Source: Lachnospiraceae bacterium (GTDB lineage: Bacteria > Bacillota > Clostridia > Lachnospirales > Lachnospiraceae). From it: 62,133 nt of DNA. The notes under the pieces were generated by a model, which saw only the letters and a program-made list of their open reading frames with translations, was not told the origin of the DNA and searched no databases. This document shows positions 26,543 to 36,261 of this stretch, in pieces. Position numbers and translations under genes: made by a program. Where the stretch lies: the NCBI GenBank assembly GCA_017441265.1, contig JAFRYE010000019.1:1-62133 (forward strand), in the 5' to 3' direction. Position 1 is the stretch's first letter, and every line of letters starts with the position of its first letter.

Positions 26543-28303
26543 TTACATACGATCGGGCGCTTCCATGCCGAGCATCCCGATGCAGTCCGAAAGAACCGCC
26601 AAGGTAATCCGCAGGATCGTGATCCACTCGCTGCGCTTCGCCTCGTCGGTCTCCCCGACAATCTTATTGGCATGGTAAAAACCGTTGAACTCGTCTGCCA
26701 ACTCGTAAATAAATTGACAGATCCGATGAGGCGCCAGTTCGGACGCCGCCTTCTCCACACAATCTGCGAACCTCGCAAGCGACAAAAGGAGATTGACCTC
26801 ATCGGCACCGCGCTCGCGCGCTGCGGCCTTCGTCGTCATCTCGGGAAGCTGTCCGAGCTTTGCGAGGATCGATTTGATCCGAACCATCGTATAAAGGATA
26901 TACGGTCCCGTGTTGCCCTCGAACGAGGTGAACCGCTCCATATCGAAAATGTAATCCTTCGTCGCCTGGTTGGAAAGATCGCCGTACTTGAGTGCCGCGA
27001 GTCCGACTTTGTATGCGATCTCGCGCTTCTCCTGCTCCGGAATGTCGCGGTCCGCCATCTTCCGCATGACCTCTTCCGCAACGTTCTCGATCAATACTTC
27101 AAGCCGCATCACTCCGCCCTCGCGGGTCTTAAACGGCTTGCCGTCCTTTCCGTTCATCGTACCGTTGCCGATGAAGGTGAGTTCGGTATCGGGCTTAACC
27201 AGTTTCGTCTTGCGGGCACAGCGGAAAATCTGCTCAAAATACAGATTCTGGCGCTTGTCCACGACATAAATGATCTGATCCGGGTCAAACAGCTTCATAC
27301 GCTCGACGATCGTTGCGAGATCGGTCGTGTTGTAGAGCGTTGCCCCGTCGGACTTTAAGATCATGCAGGGAGGAACTTCCTTCGTGTCCGTCTCCTCCTT
27401 GACATCGACAACAAGGGCACCGTCGCTGATATAGGCATAGCCGTTGTCCTTCATGTCCCTGATCATGCCGGGGATGTGTTTCTGCGCGTCGCTCTCCTTG
27501 CCCCAGATGTCAAACTGTGTACCGAGTTTGTCGTAACTCTTCTTGACGTCCTCCATCGACACACGCATGATGTGCTCCCAGAGGGCCATATAACCTCTGC
27601 GTCCCTGTTGCAGCTCGAGAATCGCCTTGCGGGACTCCGCGCGGTAATCCTCATGTTCCTTTGACCACTTGCTAGCGTACGGGTAGATCTCCTCCAGCTC
27701 GGAAACATCGAACGGCGGTTCCTTCGGATACTCTCCCGTATAGTCCGGATCGAAGTAGACAAGATCCGGCTGTCTCACCTTTAACTCGGTGATGATCAGA
27801 CCGATCGGCGTTCCCCAGTCACCCAGATGCGCATCACCGATCACCTTGTTTCCGGTGTACCGGAGTATGCGTTTCACCGACTCTCCGATGATTGCCGGAC
27901 GCATATGTCCGACATGCAGCGGTTTCGCGACATTCGCTCCGCCGTAGTCGATCACTACGGTTTTAGGCTTCGCGGGCTGCTCCACGCCGAAGCGCTCCGT
28001 GCGGCCCATCTCAAAAACGTAATCCGTCAGAAATTCCGGTTTCAGCGTGATGTTGATAAATCCCGGTGCAACCGCTTCCGCTGCGGCGAGCATCGGCTGC
28101 TCTCCGAGCGCTTTTACAACCTCCCCGGCGATCACGATGGGTGCCTTGCGATACGCCTTAGCGGCCGCCATCGCGCCGTTGCATTGATATTGACACAGAT
28201 CCGGACGGTTGGAAACGGTCACCATCCCGTATGAGCTGTCGTAGCCGCATGCGGCAAACGCTTCGCTCATCTTCTCTGCGATTAATGTTGCGATCTTCTT
28301 CAT
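26543..28303 (-). CDS. argS: Arginyl-tRNA synthetase
   Basis: A 586-residue class I synthetase that charges tRNA-Arg. The N-terminal additional domain (about 1-105) precedes the catalytic Rossmann fold with the HIGH-type motif HVGHMR (about 135-140), after GGANVAKPL. The C-terminal helical anticodon-binding domain (DALR type) covers about 470-586. Like many ArgRS proteins it lacks a clear KMSKS. Start 28303 has AGGGA upstream; the open frame extends further but without a ribosome site. It is transcribed from 28425-28453 and diverges from aspartokinase. Confidence 0.96.
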   Translation of the reverse strand: MKKIATLIAEKMSEAFAACGYDSSYGMVTVSNRPDLCQYQCNGAMAAAKAYRKAPIVIAGEVVKALGEQPMLAAAEAVAPGFINITLKPEFLTDYVFEMGRTERFGVEQPAKPKTVVIDYGGANVAKPLHVGHMRPAIIGESVKRILRYTGNKVIGDAHLGDWGTPIGLIITELKVRQPDLVYFDPDYTGEYPKEPPFDVSELEEIYPYASKWSKEHEDYRAESRKAILELQQGRRGYMALWEHIMRVSMEDVKKSYDKLGTQFDIWGKESDAQKHIPGMIRDMKDNGYAYISDGALVVDVKEETDTKEVPPCMILKSDGATLYNTTDLATIVERMKLFDPDQIIYVVDKRQNLYFEQIFRCARKTKLVKPDTELTFIGNGTMNGKDGKPFKTREGGVMRLEVLIENVAEEVMRKMADRDIPEQEKREIAYKVGLAALKYGDLSNQATKDYIFDMERFTSFEGNTGPYILYTMVRIKSILAKLGQLPEMTTKAAARERGADEVNLLLSLARFADCVEKAASELAPHRICQFIYELADEFNGFYHANKIVGETDEAKRSEWITILRITLAVLSDCIGMLGMEAPDRM

Positions 28304-28424
28304 AGCAGTCCCTGTCTTTCTTCCACTTGCATGCTGCCGCCGTCCCCCCGGAAAATGCCCTGCGTTTCGGCTTTCCCGTCCCTTCTTTCGGTCACACGGA
28401 CAGTCATTGTAGCATACATAAATT

Positions 28425-28453
28425 ATATTATCACAGGGCCACCTCAATGTAAA
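28425..28453 (-). promoter_or_regulatory. Candidate promoter of argS
   Basis: On the minus strand TTTACA (28453-28448) and TAATAT (28430-28425) are 17 bases apart. A TACAAT box about 20 bases further downstream is an alternative -10. Two copies of the GGAAAATG octamer flank this intergenic region (28350 and 28490). Confidence 0.5.
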
Positions 28454-28528
28454 CCCCTATTTTGAGCCAGGTCCGTCGGCGGCGACCGCGGAAAATGCCC
28501 GAAAACTCCGCTAAAATGCAACTTTTTC

Positions 28529-28557
28529 TTTCTTTTTCGGGGGTGGTGTGATATACT
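28529..28557 (+). promoter_or_regulatory. Extended -10 promoter of aspartokinase
   Basis: TATACT (28552-28557) is preceded by TG and one base (28549-28551), an extended -10 element. A weak TTTCTT lies 17 bases further upstream. A GCCGCA/TGCGGC hairpin follows at about 28568-28584 in the short leader. Confidence 0.6.
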
Positions 28558-28610
28558 GTTGAACGATGCCGCAGTGAGTGCGGCAAAGATATCTCCCCCG
28601 GAGGGTTTTT

Positions 28611-29921
28611 ATGATCAAAGTTGTGAAATTCGGCGGCAGTTCTCTCGCCAGTGCCGAACAGTTTCGTAAGGTAAAAGCTATCATCACGGCGGATCCCGAT
28701 CGCCGTTTCGTTGTTCCGTCCGCTCCCGGCAAGCGCAACAGCTCCGACACGAAGGTGACGGACATGCTCTATCACTGCTACGCTCTCGCCGAGGATGGCA
28801 AGGATTTCTCCGAAGATCTGGCGAACATCCGTGCTCGCTATCAGGAGATCATCGACGGTCTCGGCCTCACGGTTTCGCTCGACGCGCAGTTTGAGACGGT
28901 TCGCGAGCAGTTTGCGGCGCTCGCCGGTCGCGAGTACGCTGCATCCCGCGGCGAGTACCTCAACGGTGTGCTTCTCGCCGCTTACCTCGGATTCGAGTTT
29001 CTCGACCCCGCGGAATGCATCATTTTCCATGAGGACGGCACCTACGACGCCGCACTGACGCAGAAGAAGCTCTCCGCCGCACTGGCCGGCCGCAGCAACG
29101 CTGTCATTCCCGGCTTCTACGGTGCTCAGGAAGACGGCAAAGTCCGCACTTTCTCGCGCGGCGGCTCGGACATCACCGGTTCCATCGCAGCGCGCGCCGT
29201 TCAGGCCAACCTCTACGAAAACTGGACGGACGTCTCCGGCGTTTTGGTTGCGGATCCCCGCATTGTCAATAACCCCAAAGTCATCGAGACGATCACCTAC
29301 CGCGAGCTTCGCGAGTTGTCTTACATGGGATTCTCCGTGCTTCACGAGGACGCCATTTTCCCCGTGCGCACCGCAGGCATCCCGATCAATATCCGCAACA
29401 CCAACGCGCCTGAGGACGAGGGCACGTACATCGTTGAGAACACGTCGCGCCGTCCGGCTTACACCATCACCGGTATCGCCGGCAAGAAGGGCTTCACGGC
29501 GATCAACATTGAGAAAGACATGATGAACACCGAGATCGGCTTCGGCCGCAAGGCGCTTCAGGCTTTTGAAGACAACGGGATCAGCTTCGAGCATATGCCT
29601 TCCGGCATCGACACGCTCTCCGTGCTTGTGCACCAGTCGGAGTTTGAGGCTCGCGAGCAGGCGGTTCTCGCCGAGATTCACAAGCTCTGCAACCCCGATT
29701 CCATCGACCTTGCGACGGACCTCGCTCTGATCGCCGTCGTTGGACGCGGCATGAAGAGCAGCCACGGTACCGCTGCCCGCATCTTCGGAGCACTCTACTC
29801 CGCCGACGTCAACATCCGGATGATCGACCAGGGTTCGAGCGAGCTCAACATCATCATCGGCGTTGCCGGCGTCGATTTCGAGAAAGCGATCAACGCGATC
29901 TACAAAGCGTTCGTTCAATAG
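28611..29921 (+). CDS. lysC: Aspartate kinase
   Basis: A 436-residue aspartokinase that phosphorylates L-aspartate, the first step toward lysine, threonine and methionine. The amino-acid kinase domain (about 1-290) starts with [11 protein letters not shown] (KFGGSS at 6-11) and carries [11 protein letters not shown] in the catalytic centre. Two ACT domains (about 300-436) form the regulatory part, with [20 protein letters not shown] near the end. This fits the monofunctional, allosterically inhibited type. ATG 28611 follows GGAGGG at 5 bases. No lysine riboswitch is visible in the short leader. Cyclophilin and tmcAL genes follow on the same strand. Confidence 0.94.
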   Translation: MIKVVKFGGSSLASAEQFRKVKAIITADPDRRFVVPSAPGKRNSSDTKVTDMLYHCYALAEDGKDFSEDLANIRARYQEIIDGLGLTVSLDAQFETVREQFAALAGREYAASRGEYLNGVLLAAYLGFEFLDPAECIIFHEDGTYDAALTQKKLSAALAGRSNAVIPGFYGAQEDGKVRTFSRGGSDITGSIAARAVQANLYENWTDVSGVLVADPRIVNNPKVIETITYRELRELSYMGFSVLHEDAIFPVRTAGIPINIRNTNAPEDEGTYIVENTSRRPAYTITGIAGKKGFTAINIEKDMMNTEIGFGRKALQAFEDNGISFEHMPSGIDTLSVLVHQSEFEAREQAVLAEIHKLCNPDSIDLATDLALIAVVGRGMKSSHGTAARIFGALYSADVNIRMIDQGSSELNIIIGVAGVDFEKAINAIYKAFVQ

Positions 29922-29989
29922 ATCCGTCACACCGAACCTTATTGATGCGCCGTACGGTTCGTCGGAATATAGAAATGGAGGAAAATGAT

Positions 29990-30508
29990 ATGCCTAACCC
30001 GATCGTCACATTCAACATGAAGAACGGTTCCGTGATGAAAGCCGAGCTCTATCCGGAAATCGCACCGAACACGGTCAACAACTTTATCTCGCTTGTTCGC
30101 AAGGGCTTTTACAACGGTCTGACCTTCCACCGTGTGATTCCCGGCTTTATGATCCAGGGCGGCTGCCCGAACGGAACCGGCATGGGAAATCCCGGCTACA
30201 GCATCCGCGGCGAGTTCACCGCCAACGGATTTTCCAACAACTTAAAGCACACCCCCGGCGTTCTCTCCATGGCACGCGCCATGAACCCGAACTCCGCCGG
30301 TTCCCAGTTCTTCATCATGCATCAGACTTCGCCGCATCTGGACGGTCAATATGCTGCATTCGGCAAGCTCATCGAAGGTCTGGATGTCGTTGACGCCATT
30401 GCCAACGTCCGCACGGACTACTCCGACAAGCCGCTTTCGCCGGTTATCATGGAGACCGTGACCGTTGAGACGTTCGGTCAGGATTACCCGGAGCCTGTTC
30501 GCGTTTGA
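29990..30508 (+). CDS. Cyclophilin-type peptidyl-prolyl cis-trans isomerase
   Basis: A 172-residue single-domain cyclophilin. The signature [13 protein letters not shown] (about 45-57) contains the catalytic Arg, and the active-site segments SAGSQFFI (about 102-109) and [12 protein letters not shown] follow. No signal peptide is present, so it should be cytosolic and assist protein folding at proline bonds. ATG 29990 lies 7 bases after GGAGG. One copy of the GGAAAATG octamer overlaps the ribosome site (29980-29987). It is 68 bases downstream of lysC and 19 bases upstream of tmcAL and is likely co-transcribed. Confidence 0.95.
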   Translation: MPNPIVTFNMKNGSVMKAELYPEIAPNTVNNFISLVRKGFYNGLTFHRVIPGFMIQGGCPNGTGMGNPGYSIRGEFTANGFSNNLKHTPGVLSMARAMNPNSAGSQFFIMHQTSPHLDGQYAAFGKLIEGLDVVDAIANVRTDYSDKPLSPVIMETVTVETFGQDYPEPVRV

Positions 30509-30527
30509 TTTTGTTTCGGAGTTTTGT

Positions 30528-31739
30528 ATGAACATCGTCGGCATTATCGCTGAATACAATCCGTTCCACAACGGACATTTGCATCATCTGAAAGAGACAC
30601 GGCGCCGCACCGGTTGCGACGCCGTTGTTGTCGTGATGAGCGGTGATTTCGTGCAGCGCGGCGTTCCGGGTGTCATGGACAAATACGCCCGGGCCGAATC
30701 GGCGTTGCGATGCGGAGCCGACCTCGTCCTGGAACTCCCGGTGTACGGAGCTACGGCAAGCGCGGAGGATTTCGCTCTCGCCGGTGTCAAAGCCTTAGCG
30801 TCCCTCGGATGCGTGTCTGCGCTCTCCTACGGAGCCGAGGATCCCGACGCGCCGTTTCGCGACATCGCGTCGTATCTTCTTTCGGACAATCCGGAGTCTC
30901 ACGAAGCGCTTCTTGCGCACGTTCGCGAAGGCAATTCCTTCGCCAAAGCGCGCGCGATGACGATCGCTTCGGAGCGCCCCGACTATGCCGGTTTCCTGCA
31001 AAAACCGAACAACATTCTGGCTGTCGAGTACGAGAGCGCGATCCTTCGCACTTCCTGCGGTTTTACGACCGTTGCGGTGCCCCGCTCGGACCGAGGCTAC
31101 CACGACACCGAGGTGACTACCGTGTGCTCCGCCTCCGCAATCCGCGAATGTGTCTGCGGCGGCAATGATTTTCCGTTTGATTCGGTCCCGGCGATAACTC
31201 GAGATCTCGTGGCCGGGCTCAACGATTCGACCGTAGTGAGCGCCGACGACTTCAGCGACATGTTATTTTCCGAATTGTCCGCTCACACGCCGGAGTCCCT
31301 GTCCGCACTCTACGACATTCCCGCAGACCTCGCAAAGAGAATACTGAACCGCGCCGTGCGCCCGTTCACTTGGACGTCGCTCGCCGAGGACGTCAAATGC
31401 AAAGCGTTCACCCGAAGCCGGATCGACCGCGCCCTGTGTCACTCGCTGCTGCGGATCTCTGCCGAGGACGCGGCGATGTTCAAGGCAGGAGACTCGATCC
31501 CGTATCTTCGCGTGCTCGGCATGCGTGAGGAAGCCCGGGCGCTTCTCTCCGAAATCGACCGCACCGGCCGCACAGTGCTGCTGCGGCGCCTTGCGGACGA
31601 CACCCGCTCGCTGTCTGCGGACGCTAAGCATCTCCTTGAGGGAGACCTTCGCGCATCGTCCCTGTACTCGCAGATTTTGTATAAAAAAACCGGCGTTGAG
31701 CGCTCCGACACACGCCGAAAGCTCACCGTCGTTTCGTAA
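30528..31739 (+). CDS. tmcAL: tRNA(Met) cytidine acetate ligase (TmcAL)
   Basis: A 403-residue protein of the YlbM/TmcAL family. It starts with IIAEYNPFHNGHLHHL, the nucleotidyltransferase HxGH motif at about 13-19, followed by VVVMSGDFVQRG and DKYARAESAL. TmcAL uses ATP and acetate to make N4-acetylcytidine in the anticodon of elongator tRNA-Met. The C-terminal half (about 240-403) is helical. ATG 30528 has GGAG 5 bases upstream. It lies 19 bases after the cyclophilin gene and ends in the terminator at 31764-31794. Family assignment is firm; function rests on characterised homologues. Confidence 0.92.
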   Translation: MNIVGIIAEYNPFHNGHLHHLKETRRRTGCDAVVVVMSGDFVQRGVPGVMDKYARAESALRCGADLVLELPVYGATASAEDFALAGVKALASLGCVSALSYGAEDPDAPFRDIASYLLSDNPESHEALLAHVREGNSFAKARAMTIASERPDYAGFLQKPNNILAVEYESAILRTSCGFTTVAVPRSDRGYHDTEVTTVCSASAIRECVCGGNDFPFDSVPAITRDLVAGLNDSTVVSADDFSDMLFSELSAHTPESLSALYDIPADLAKRILNRAVRPFTWTSLAEDVKCKAFTRSRIDRALCHSLLRISAEDAAMFKAGDSIPYLRVLGMREEARALLSEIDRTGRTVLLRRLADDTRSLSADAKHLLEGDLRASSLYSQILYKKTGVERSDTRRKLTVVS

Positions 31740-31763
31740 GGGCAACTATTCAAATTCATCAAC

Positions 31764-31794
31764 AAACCCCGGACAGTCACCTGCCCGGGGTTTT
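31764..31794. terminator. Shared intrinsic terminator
   Basis: AACCCCGG (31765-31772) pairs with CCGGGGTT (31785-31792), with T residues following on the plus strand. It lies between the convergent tmcAL and coiled-coil protein genes and can serve both. Confidence 0.75.
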
Positions 31795-31805
31795 CATCGC
31801 CTTGA

Positions 31806-32456
31806 TTACTCTTCGATTCCGTCGAGGAACGTGCCGTCGTAATCCTCGCCCTCGTCGTCACTGTCGCCGACCTCAGCGATCGGATCATCGTACAGCGCGT
31901 ACGCATCCGGCGGATTCATCTGTGCCGACAATTCCTTGCGGTTCGCGGAAACCACCGTATAGTGCTCATTGAGCGCCGTGATCAGGCCCTCGGCCTGACG
32001 CTTGGTGTCATTGAACGCATCCGCGAGGATACGCTCCATGTCGCTCATGATGTCGTTGGCATAATTCAATGCGCCCGAACGGATCGTCGCAGCGTCGCTC
32101 TCGGCGCTTCTGCGGATCTCCTCAGCCTCTTCGGTGGCCTGAGAGATCATCTCCTGCGACTTGCTGTAGGCCTGCTGAACGATGGCGTTCTCGCTGACCA
32201 GCTGCTCGGCCTTGATCTTCGCGTCGCGGATGATACCCTCGGCATTGTCCTCCGCCTGCGCGATGATACTGTCGCGGTTTGCAATGATCTTCTGATATCT
32301 CTTAATCTCATCAGGAGTGCGCTGACGCAGCTCATTCAGGAGTTCGTACAACTCATCCTTCGGAACCGAAACTTTCGCTCCGCCCCAGCCGGACGACTTG
32401 CAGCTGTCGATAAAATCAAAAATCTCATCAATGGTCTTCTCAATCGTAGCTCCCAT
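31806..32456 (-). CDS. Coiled-coil protein (DivIVA / F0-b-like)
   Basis: A 216-residue soluble protein that is almost wholly charged alpha-helix between about 45 and 185 (IIAQAEDNAEGIIRDAKIKAEQL and similar heptads), with an acidic tail. Clostridial homologues are often labelled ATP synthase subunit B-like or DivIVA-like, but no membrane helix or DivIVA N-terminal motif is visible. A scaffold role in division or envelope assembly is possible. It follows coaD by 4 bases and is the last gene of the rsmD-coaD operon. GGAGAG precedes ATG 32456. Confidence 0.75.
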   Translation of the reverse strand: MGATIEKTIDEIFDFIDSCKSSGWGGAKVSVPKDELYELLNELRQRTPDEIKRYQKIIANRDSIIAQAEDNAEGIIRDAKIKAEQLVSENAIVQQAYSKSQEMISQATEEAEEIRRSAESDAATIRSGALNYANDIMSDMERILADAFNDTKRQAEGLITALNEHYTVVSANRKELSAQMNPPDAYALYDDPIAEVGDSDDEGEDYDGTFLDGIEE

Positions 32457-32460
32457 ACTC

Positions 32461-32952
32461 TCAACTCTCCTTTGGCTTATACAATTTGTCATACACATCC
32501 TGAACAACTTCTTCGGGAACAAATTGCGAAATGTCGCCGCCGTAGCTTGCGATCTCTTTCACAATACTCGAGCTCAAATAGGAATACTCGACACTCGTCG
32601 TCAAGAACACGGTGTCGACATCCGGATTCAGTTTGTGGTTGCCCTGTGCAATCTGCAGTTCATACTCGAAATCCGTCACGGCGCGAAGCCCGCGCACCAG
32701 GACGTTGGCGTTCTGCTCTTTCGCAAAATCAACTGTCAGTCCCGAGTATGTCATCACTTCGACTCCCGGAATATCCTTTGTCACTTTACGGATCATCTCC
32801 ACCCGCTCTTCCACGGAAAATGCAGGCTTCTTCGCGCTGTTGTTCAGAACCGCGATGATCAGCCGCTTCGTGAGGCGGGCAGCGCGCTTGATGATGTCCA
32901 GATGTCCGAGGGTGATCGGGTCAAAACTCCCGGCGTAAATTCCTACCTTCAT
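32461..32952 (-). CDS. coaD: Phosphopantetheine adenylyltransferase
   Basis: A 163-residue enzyme of coenzyme A synthesis that joins ATP and 4'-phosphopantetheine to give dephospho-CoA. The N-terminal [20 protein letters not shown] holds the (T/H)xGH motif at about 15-18; [13 protein letters not shown] and the C-terminal [12 protein letters not shown] (the ISSTxVR equivalent) complete the active site. Length is normal. It overlaps the end of rsmD by 4 bases, the usual arrangement in Firmicutes. Confidence 0.97.
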   Translation of the reverse strand: MKVGIYAGSFDPITLGHLDIIKRAARLTKRLIIAVLNNSAKKPAFSVEERVEMIRKVTKDIPGVEVMTYSGLTVDFAKEQNANVLVRGLRAVTDFEYELQIAQGNHKLNPDVDTVFLTTSVEYSYLSSSIVKEIASYGGDISQFVPEEVVQDVYDKLYKPKES

Positions 32953-33530
32953 ATCGCTCCTGCGCCAGCCGTTCCTCCGTCGTACGAGAGGAACATATGC
33001 TGATTCGTCTTATATTCTTTGATCCGGTCGACGTGGTATCCCATGCTCTCGAGGCCTTCAATCTGCTCGCCCAAAGCCGTCTCAACAATCACGATCGCGT
33101 CCTCCGCCAAAAGCCCGAACCGGGCAAGTGCCGAGAGCGCCGAAACCTCCAGTCCGCGGCCATACGGCGGATCCATAAAGACGATGTCAAACCGTCGTTT
33201 CTCCGTCTGCATCCGCGTCAGCGCGGCCGATACGTCCATGCCGTATACGGTCGCCCGATCGGCGAGTTTCGTATGATTGAGATTGGCTTTGATGCAGGTG
33301 AGCGCCTCTTTGGCGTTCTCCGCAAAACAAGCATGTTTTGCTCCTCTTGAGAGAGCTTCGATCCCGATTCCTCCGCTGCCCGCGAACAGATCTAAAAACA
33401 CGCTACCGCCCAGATGCATCTGAAGCATGTTGAAGAGTGTCTCCTTGATCCGATCCGTGGTCGGCCGGGTGTTCATCCCCGGCGGAGTCACGAGTTGAAG
33501 TCGTCTGGCCGAGCCGGCAATCACGCGCAT
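32949..33530 (-). CDS. rsmD: 16S rRNA (guanine966-N2)-methyltransferase
   Basis: A 193-residue SAM-dependent methyltransferase. It opens with [13 protein letters not shown], then [16 protein letters not shown], the SAM site [19 protein letters not shown] (about 46-64) and the catalytic FMDPPYG motif (about 119-125). It methylates G966 of 16S rRNA in characterised homologues. ATG 33530 has GAGGA 4 bases upstream. It is the first gene of the rsmD-coaD-coiled-coil operon, driven by a consensus promoter at 33602-33630. Confidence 0.95.
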   Translation of the reverse strand: MRVIAGSARRLQLVTPPGMNTRPTTDRIKETLFNMLQMHLGGSVFLDLFAGSGGIGIEALSRGAKHACFAENAKEALTCIKANLNHTKLADRATVYGMDVSAALTRMQTEKRRFDIVFMDPPYGRGLEVSALSALARFGLLAEDAIVIVETALGEQIEGLESMGYHVDRIKEYKTNQHMFLSYDGGTAGAGAI

Positions 33531-33601
33531 AACCGTCCTCCGAATACCTTGTGTTCCGGGGCTACTCACAGGGCGCAAACGCCCATGAATAACCACTAAT
33601 C

Positions 33602-33630
33602 AGTATAGCCCATTGCTATCTGTCTGTCAA
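33602..33630 (-). promoter_or_regulatory. Consensus promoter of the rsmD-coaD operon
   Basis: TTGACA (33630-33625) and TATACT (33607-33602) are 17 bases apart on the minus strand. The predicted start is near 33595, about 65 bases before ATG 33530. Confidence 0.8.
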
Positions 33631-33686
33631 CGAAAAATATCATTTTACGGCAGGCAGGGAATATCCTTTTCCGACGGGTAAAACCG

Positions 33687-34559
33687 TCATTTTGCGACCG
33701 GAAGCGACGCCTCGATCCGCTCTACCGCGCCTTCGAGTTCGCGCACCGAAAGCTGCTCCGCGAGGCCCATGTCCACAATCTTGGCGGAGTCCGGATCGAT
33801 CGGCAGCTTTGCGAGAACCGGCAGCACGTGGCGGGCCGCAACTTCCTCGATCTTGCTCTCGCCGAACACGGCATGGATACCGCCGCAGTCCGGGCACCGG
33901 AAATAACTGTAATTCTCCACGATCCCGAGGATCGGAACGTTCATTGCCTTCGCCATGTTGACGGCCTTCGAAACGACCATCGAAACAAGGTCCTGCGGGC
34001 TCGTCACGATCACGATGCCGTCCACCGGCAGCGACTGGAACACCGTGAGCGGCACGTCGCCGGTTCCGGGCGGCATATCCACAAACATGTAATCCACATC
34101 GCCCCAGCATACGTCGGTCCAGAACTGCTTCACGGTTCCCGCGATCACGGGACCTCTCCAGATGACCGGCGACTCCTCCTCGTCAAGCAGCAGGTTGATG
34201 CTCATCACGCGGATGCCCGTGTTGCTCTCGATCGGCCAGATCCCGTCGTCGTTGCCCCGTGCGGGTCCCTTCATGCCGAGCGCCTTCGGGATCGACGGAC
34301 CGGTGATGTCCGCGTCGAGGATCGCGCATTGATATCCCTTCTTCTGCATCTGCACCGCCAGATTGACGGTCACGAACGATTTGCCGACGCCGCCTTTGCC
34401 GCTGACAACACCGATGACTTTCTTCACGCGGCTGTTCTTATTGGCCGGCGCGAGAAAACTCTCATTTTTCGCCGTACGGCTGCCGCAGTTGGCACTGCAC
34501 GTCGAGCAATCGTGGGTGCATTCCTCCGACGCGTTGGTTACATTGGTTTCCTGACTCAT
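33687..34559 (-). CDS. Mrp/NBP35-family iron-sulfur carrier P-loop ATPase
   Basis: A 290-residue ATPase that carries and transfers Fe-S clusters in characterised relatives. An N-terminal Cys cluster (THDCSTCSANCG, about 15-26) precedes the deviant Walker A GKGGVGKS (about 54-61), DADITGPSIP (switch) and VDMPPGTGD. A CPDC pair near residue 220 is the usual cluster-binding site at the dimer interface. The N-terminal cluster is typical of clostridial members. GGAGG lies before ATG 34559. It is probably monocistronic with its own promoter at 34647-34675. It could serve the Fe-S-rich hydrogenase or pyruvate formate-lyase activase encoded in this window. Confidence 0.93.
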   Translation of the reverse strand: MSQETNVTNASEECTHDCSTCSANCGSRTAKNESFLAPANKNSRVKKVIGVVSGKGGVGKSFVTVNLAVQMQKKGYQCAILDADITGPSIPKALGMKGPARGNDDGIWPIESNTGIRVMSINLLLDEEESPVIWRGPVIAGTVKQFWTDVCWGDVDYMFVDMPPGTGDVPLTVFQSLPVDGIVIVTSPQDLVSMVVSKAVNMAKAMNVPILGIVENYSYFRCPDCGGIHAVFGESKIEEVAARHVLPVLAKLPIDPDSAKIVDMGLAEQLSVRELEGAVERIEASLPVAK

Positions 34560-34646
34560 GGTATCCTCCTGTTATCGCGGCCTGCGCCGCGGATTCATCT
34601 CATCTTTCGTGTGCAAACCCTTCCTCGGAAAATGCACACGTCTCAT

Positions 34647-34675
34647 GTTATATCACAAACACCTCCGGGAAGCAA
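34647..34675 (-). promoter_or_regulatory. Promoter of the Mrp ATPase gene
   Basis: TTGCTT (34675-34670) and TATAAC (34652-34647) are separated by 17 bases. In the leader, a GTGTGCA/TGCACAC hairpin near 34610-34640 includes part of a GGAAAATG octamer. Confidence 0.55.
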
Positions 34676-34682
34676 TGCACAA

Positions 34683-35057
34683 TCACTGCAATTCTCCCGC
34701 CGCCTCCGTTTTCTTCTGCTCTTCGCTTCGCGCCAGCAGCTCGTCATACTGCTCGTACATCTTCTGCACACCGTTCTCCAGCAGGTAATAGTGCATGATA
34801 TACGGGATCAGCAGGACCAGCAGCGCGCCGAACAACAGAAAGATCGGAATTCCCGGTGACGCGACGGCAAACAGCGCCACGCCCACCGCCAAAAGCGCAA
34901 ACAAAACGGTCACGATCAGATGGATCAGCCGCTCATGCATGAAAAAGCCGATCTGTACGAGATGCTTCTTCACCTCGTCGTCATAGTTCACCGCGATCGG
35001 CGGATGCTTCAAGAGTTCGTCAATCTGCTGCAGATATGCCAGTAACCGTTTTTTCAT
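34683..35057 (-). CDS. Small membrane protein with two helices
   Basis: A 124-residue protein with two adjacent membrane helices (about 45-65 and 70-95) between soluble, charged ends. The N-terminal 35 residues (LAYLQQIDELLKHPPI) and the C-terminal 30 residues should lie in the cytoplasm. No recognised family motif. It lies 21 bases downstream of the DHH phosphoesterase gene and is likely co-transcribed. Function unknown. Confidence 0.7.
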   Translation of the reverse strand: MKKRLLAYLQQIDELLKHPPIAVNYDDEVKKHLVQIGFFMHERLIHLIVTVLFALLAVGVALFAVASPGIPIFLLFGALLVLLIPYIMHYYLLENGVQKMYEQYDELLARSEEQKKTEAAGELQ

Positions 35058-35078
35058 CTTCTGCCTCCCGAATTCGTA

Positions 35079-36068
35079 TTATGCTCTTCTCATCAACTTC
35101 GCTAAAGTGTCCGTAAAGCGCTTGCGGATCGCCGTGTCGGGATCGGGCTCCAGCAAATGCCTTCTCTCACCGTACACAAGGCCGCCCGCCATCGTCGAGT
35201 GCCCGCCGCCGTTGCCGACGTCGCGGAGCGCCAGGTTGATCAGCTGCCCCGCATTGATATGCGACAATTCCGACCGCACGGAAAATTTGAAGCCTTTGCC
35301 GCGGTCGGCGTAGACCACAGCGATCTCCACAGCATCCAGCGACAATATAAAGTTCGACACGCTCGCGATCAGTCCGTCCGGGCAGTCGAAAGGAATGTGC
35401 ACATACCCGATCCGCCCGAACACCGCGATATTCTGAATTGCCGCACCGTACGCCCGAAGGTCGGACAGCTGCAGCGTATTGTTGTCTAACCGCATGATCA
35501 GATCGGCGTCCGCATACTTGTGAAGCAGCGAAAACATCTCCAGATCATCGTCCGTGACGCCGGCGCACATGTTGCGCGTGTCCATCTTGATCCCGTACAA
35601 CAACGCCGTCGCGATCTTCGAGGTAAATGACTGACCGAGCTCCATATACAGCTGCGCGATGATGGTCGCGCACGCGCCGACAATCTTGTGGAACACGATG
35701 TTGTACTTGACGTCCGTCACCCACGGATGATGGTCGAAGCACACCATCTCGTCGCCGTTTAAGTCCGTCAGATTGGAATTGTTCTTCTGCACGTCGACGT
35801 TGATGACCAGAGAGTCCATGCCGACCCGCTGAATCTCCAGCTCATTGAGTGACTCCAGTTCGAAGACATCCATCATCATGCGGATGTTGACTTTCTCGAT
35901 CGTCCCGAAATAACAGATCTTGGCATCCACGCCATACCGCAGTAAAAGCTGCTGCAGGCCGTAGGCGGACCCCAGAGCATCCGGATCCGGATAATCGTGA
36001 GTCTGGATATAAACCTTCCGCCCTTTCGTAAGTTCCAACAACTGTTCAAACTTTTCTTTCATATTCAT
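35079..36068 (-). CDS. DHH-family phosphoesterase (NrnA-like)
   Basis: A 329-residue cytosolic protein of the DHH/DHHA1 family. Metal ligands appear in QTHDYPDPDALGS (H24, D28, D30), in the DHH motif CFDHHPWV (about 113-120), and in the DHHA1 glycine motif GGGHSTMAGG near 285. Relatives hydrolyse oligoribonucleotides, cyclic dinucleotide breakdown products or 3'-phosphoadenosine phosphate. Start 36068 is preferred because GGAG lies 6 bases upstream; an earlier ATG at 36104 is poorly spaced. The exact substrate is not decided. Confidence 0.88.
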   Translation of the reverse strand: MNMKEKFEQLLELTKGRKVYIQTHDYPDPDALGSAYGLQQLLLRYGVDAKICYFGTIEKVNIRMMMDVFELESLNELEIQRVGMDSLVINVDVQKNNSNLTDLNGDEMVCFDHHPWVTDVKYNIVFHKIVGACATIIAQLYMELGQSFTSKIATALLYGIKMDTRNMCAGVTDDDLEMFSLLHKYADADLIMRLDNNTLQLSDLRAYGAAIQNIAVFGRIGYVHIPFDCPDGLIASVSNFILSLDAVEIAVVYADRGKGFKFSVRSELSHINAGQLINLALRDVGNGGGHSTMAGGLVYGERRHLLEPDPDTAIRKRFTDTLAKLMRRA

Positions 36069-36225
36069 TTTGTTCTCCATATTACGCTGTGTATCCGCTG
36101 TCATTATCCTCTTGTATGCGCCATCCGGGCCGGCGCCGCGATCACTCCTTGATTATAGCATCCCGCAATGCATTTTTTCAATCCCCGACGCCCGAAAGTG
36201 CTATATTTTCGTGCAAAATGACATC

Positions 36226-36254
36226 TTGACTATCCCCATATCTTGTGGTATGCT
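36226..36254 (+). promoter_or_regulatory. Promoter of the pfl riboswitch transcript
   Basis: TTGACT (36226-36231) and TATGCT (36249-36254) are 17 bases apart. The predicted start near 36261 lies just before the riboswitch. Confidence 0.7.
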
Positions 36255-36261
36255 GACCGCA

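Noticed and set aside
28431-29930. 499-codon minus-strand frame opposite aspartokinase
   Set aside because: Aspartokinase has a promoter, ribosome site and all family motifs; the antisense frame does not.
33640-33690. Hairpin GACGG/CCGTC after the Mrp ATPase gene as a terminator
   Set aside because: The stem is short and is followed by GGAAAAGG, not by a U-run.
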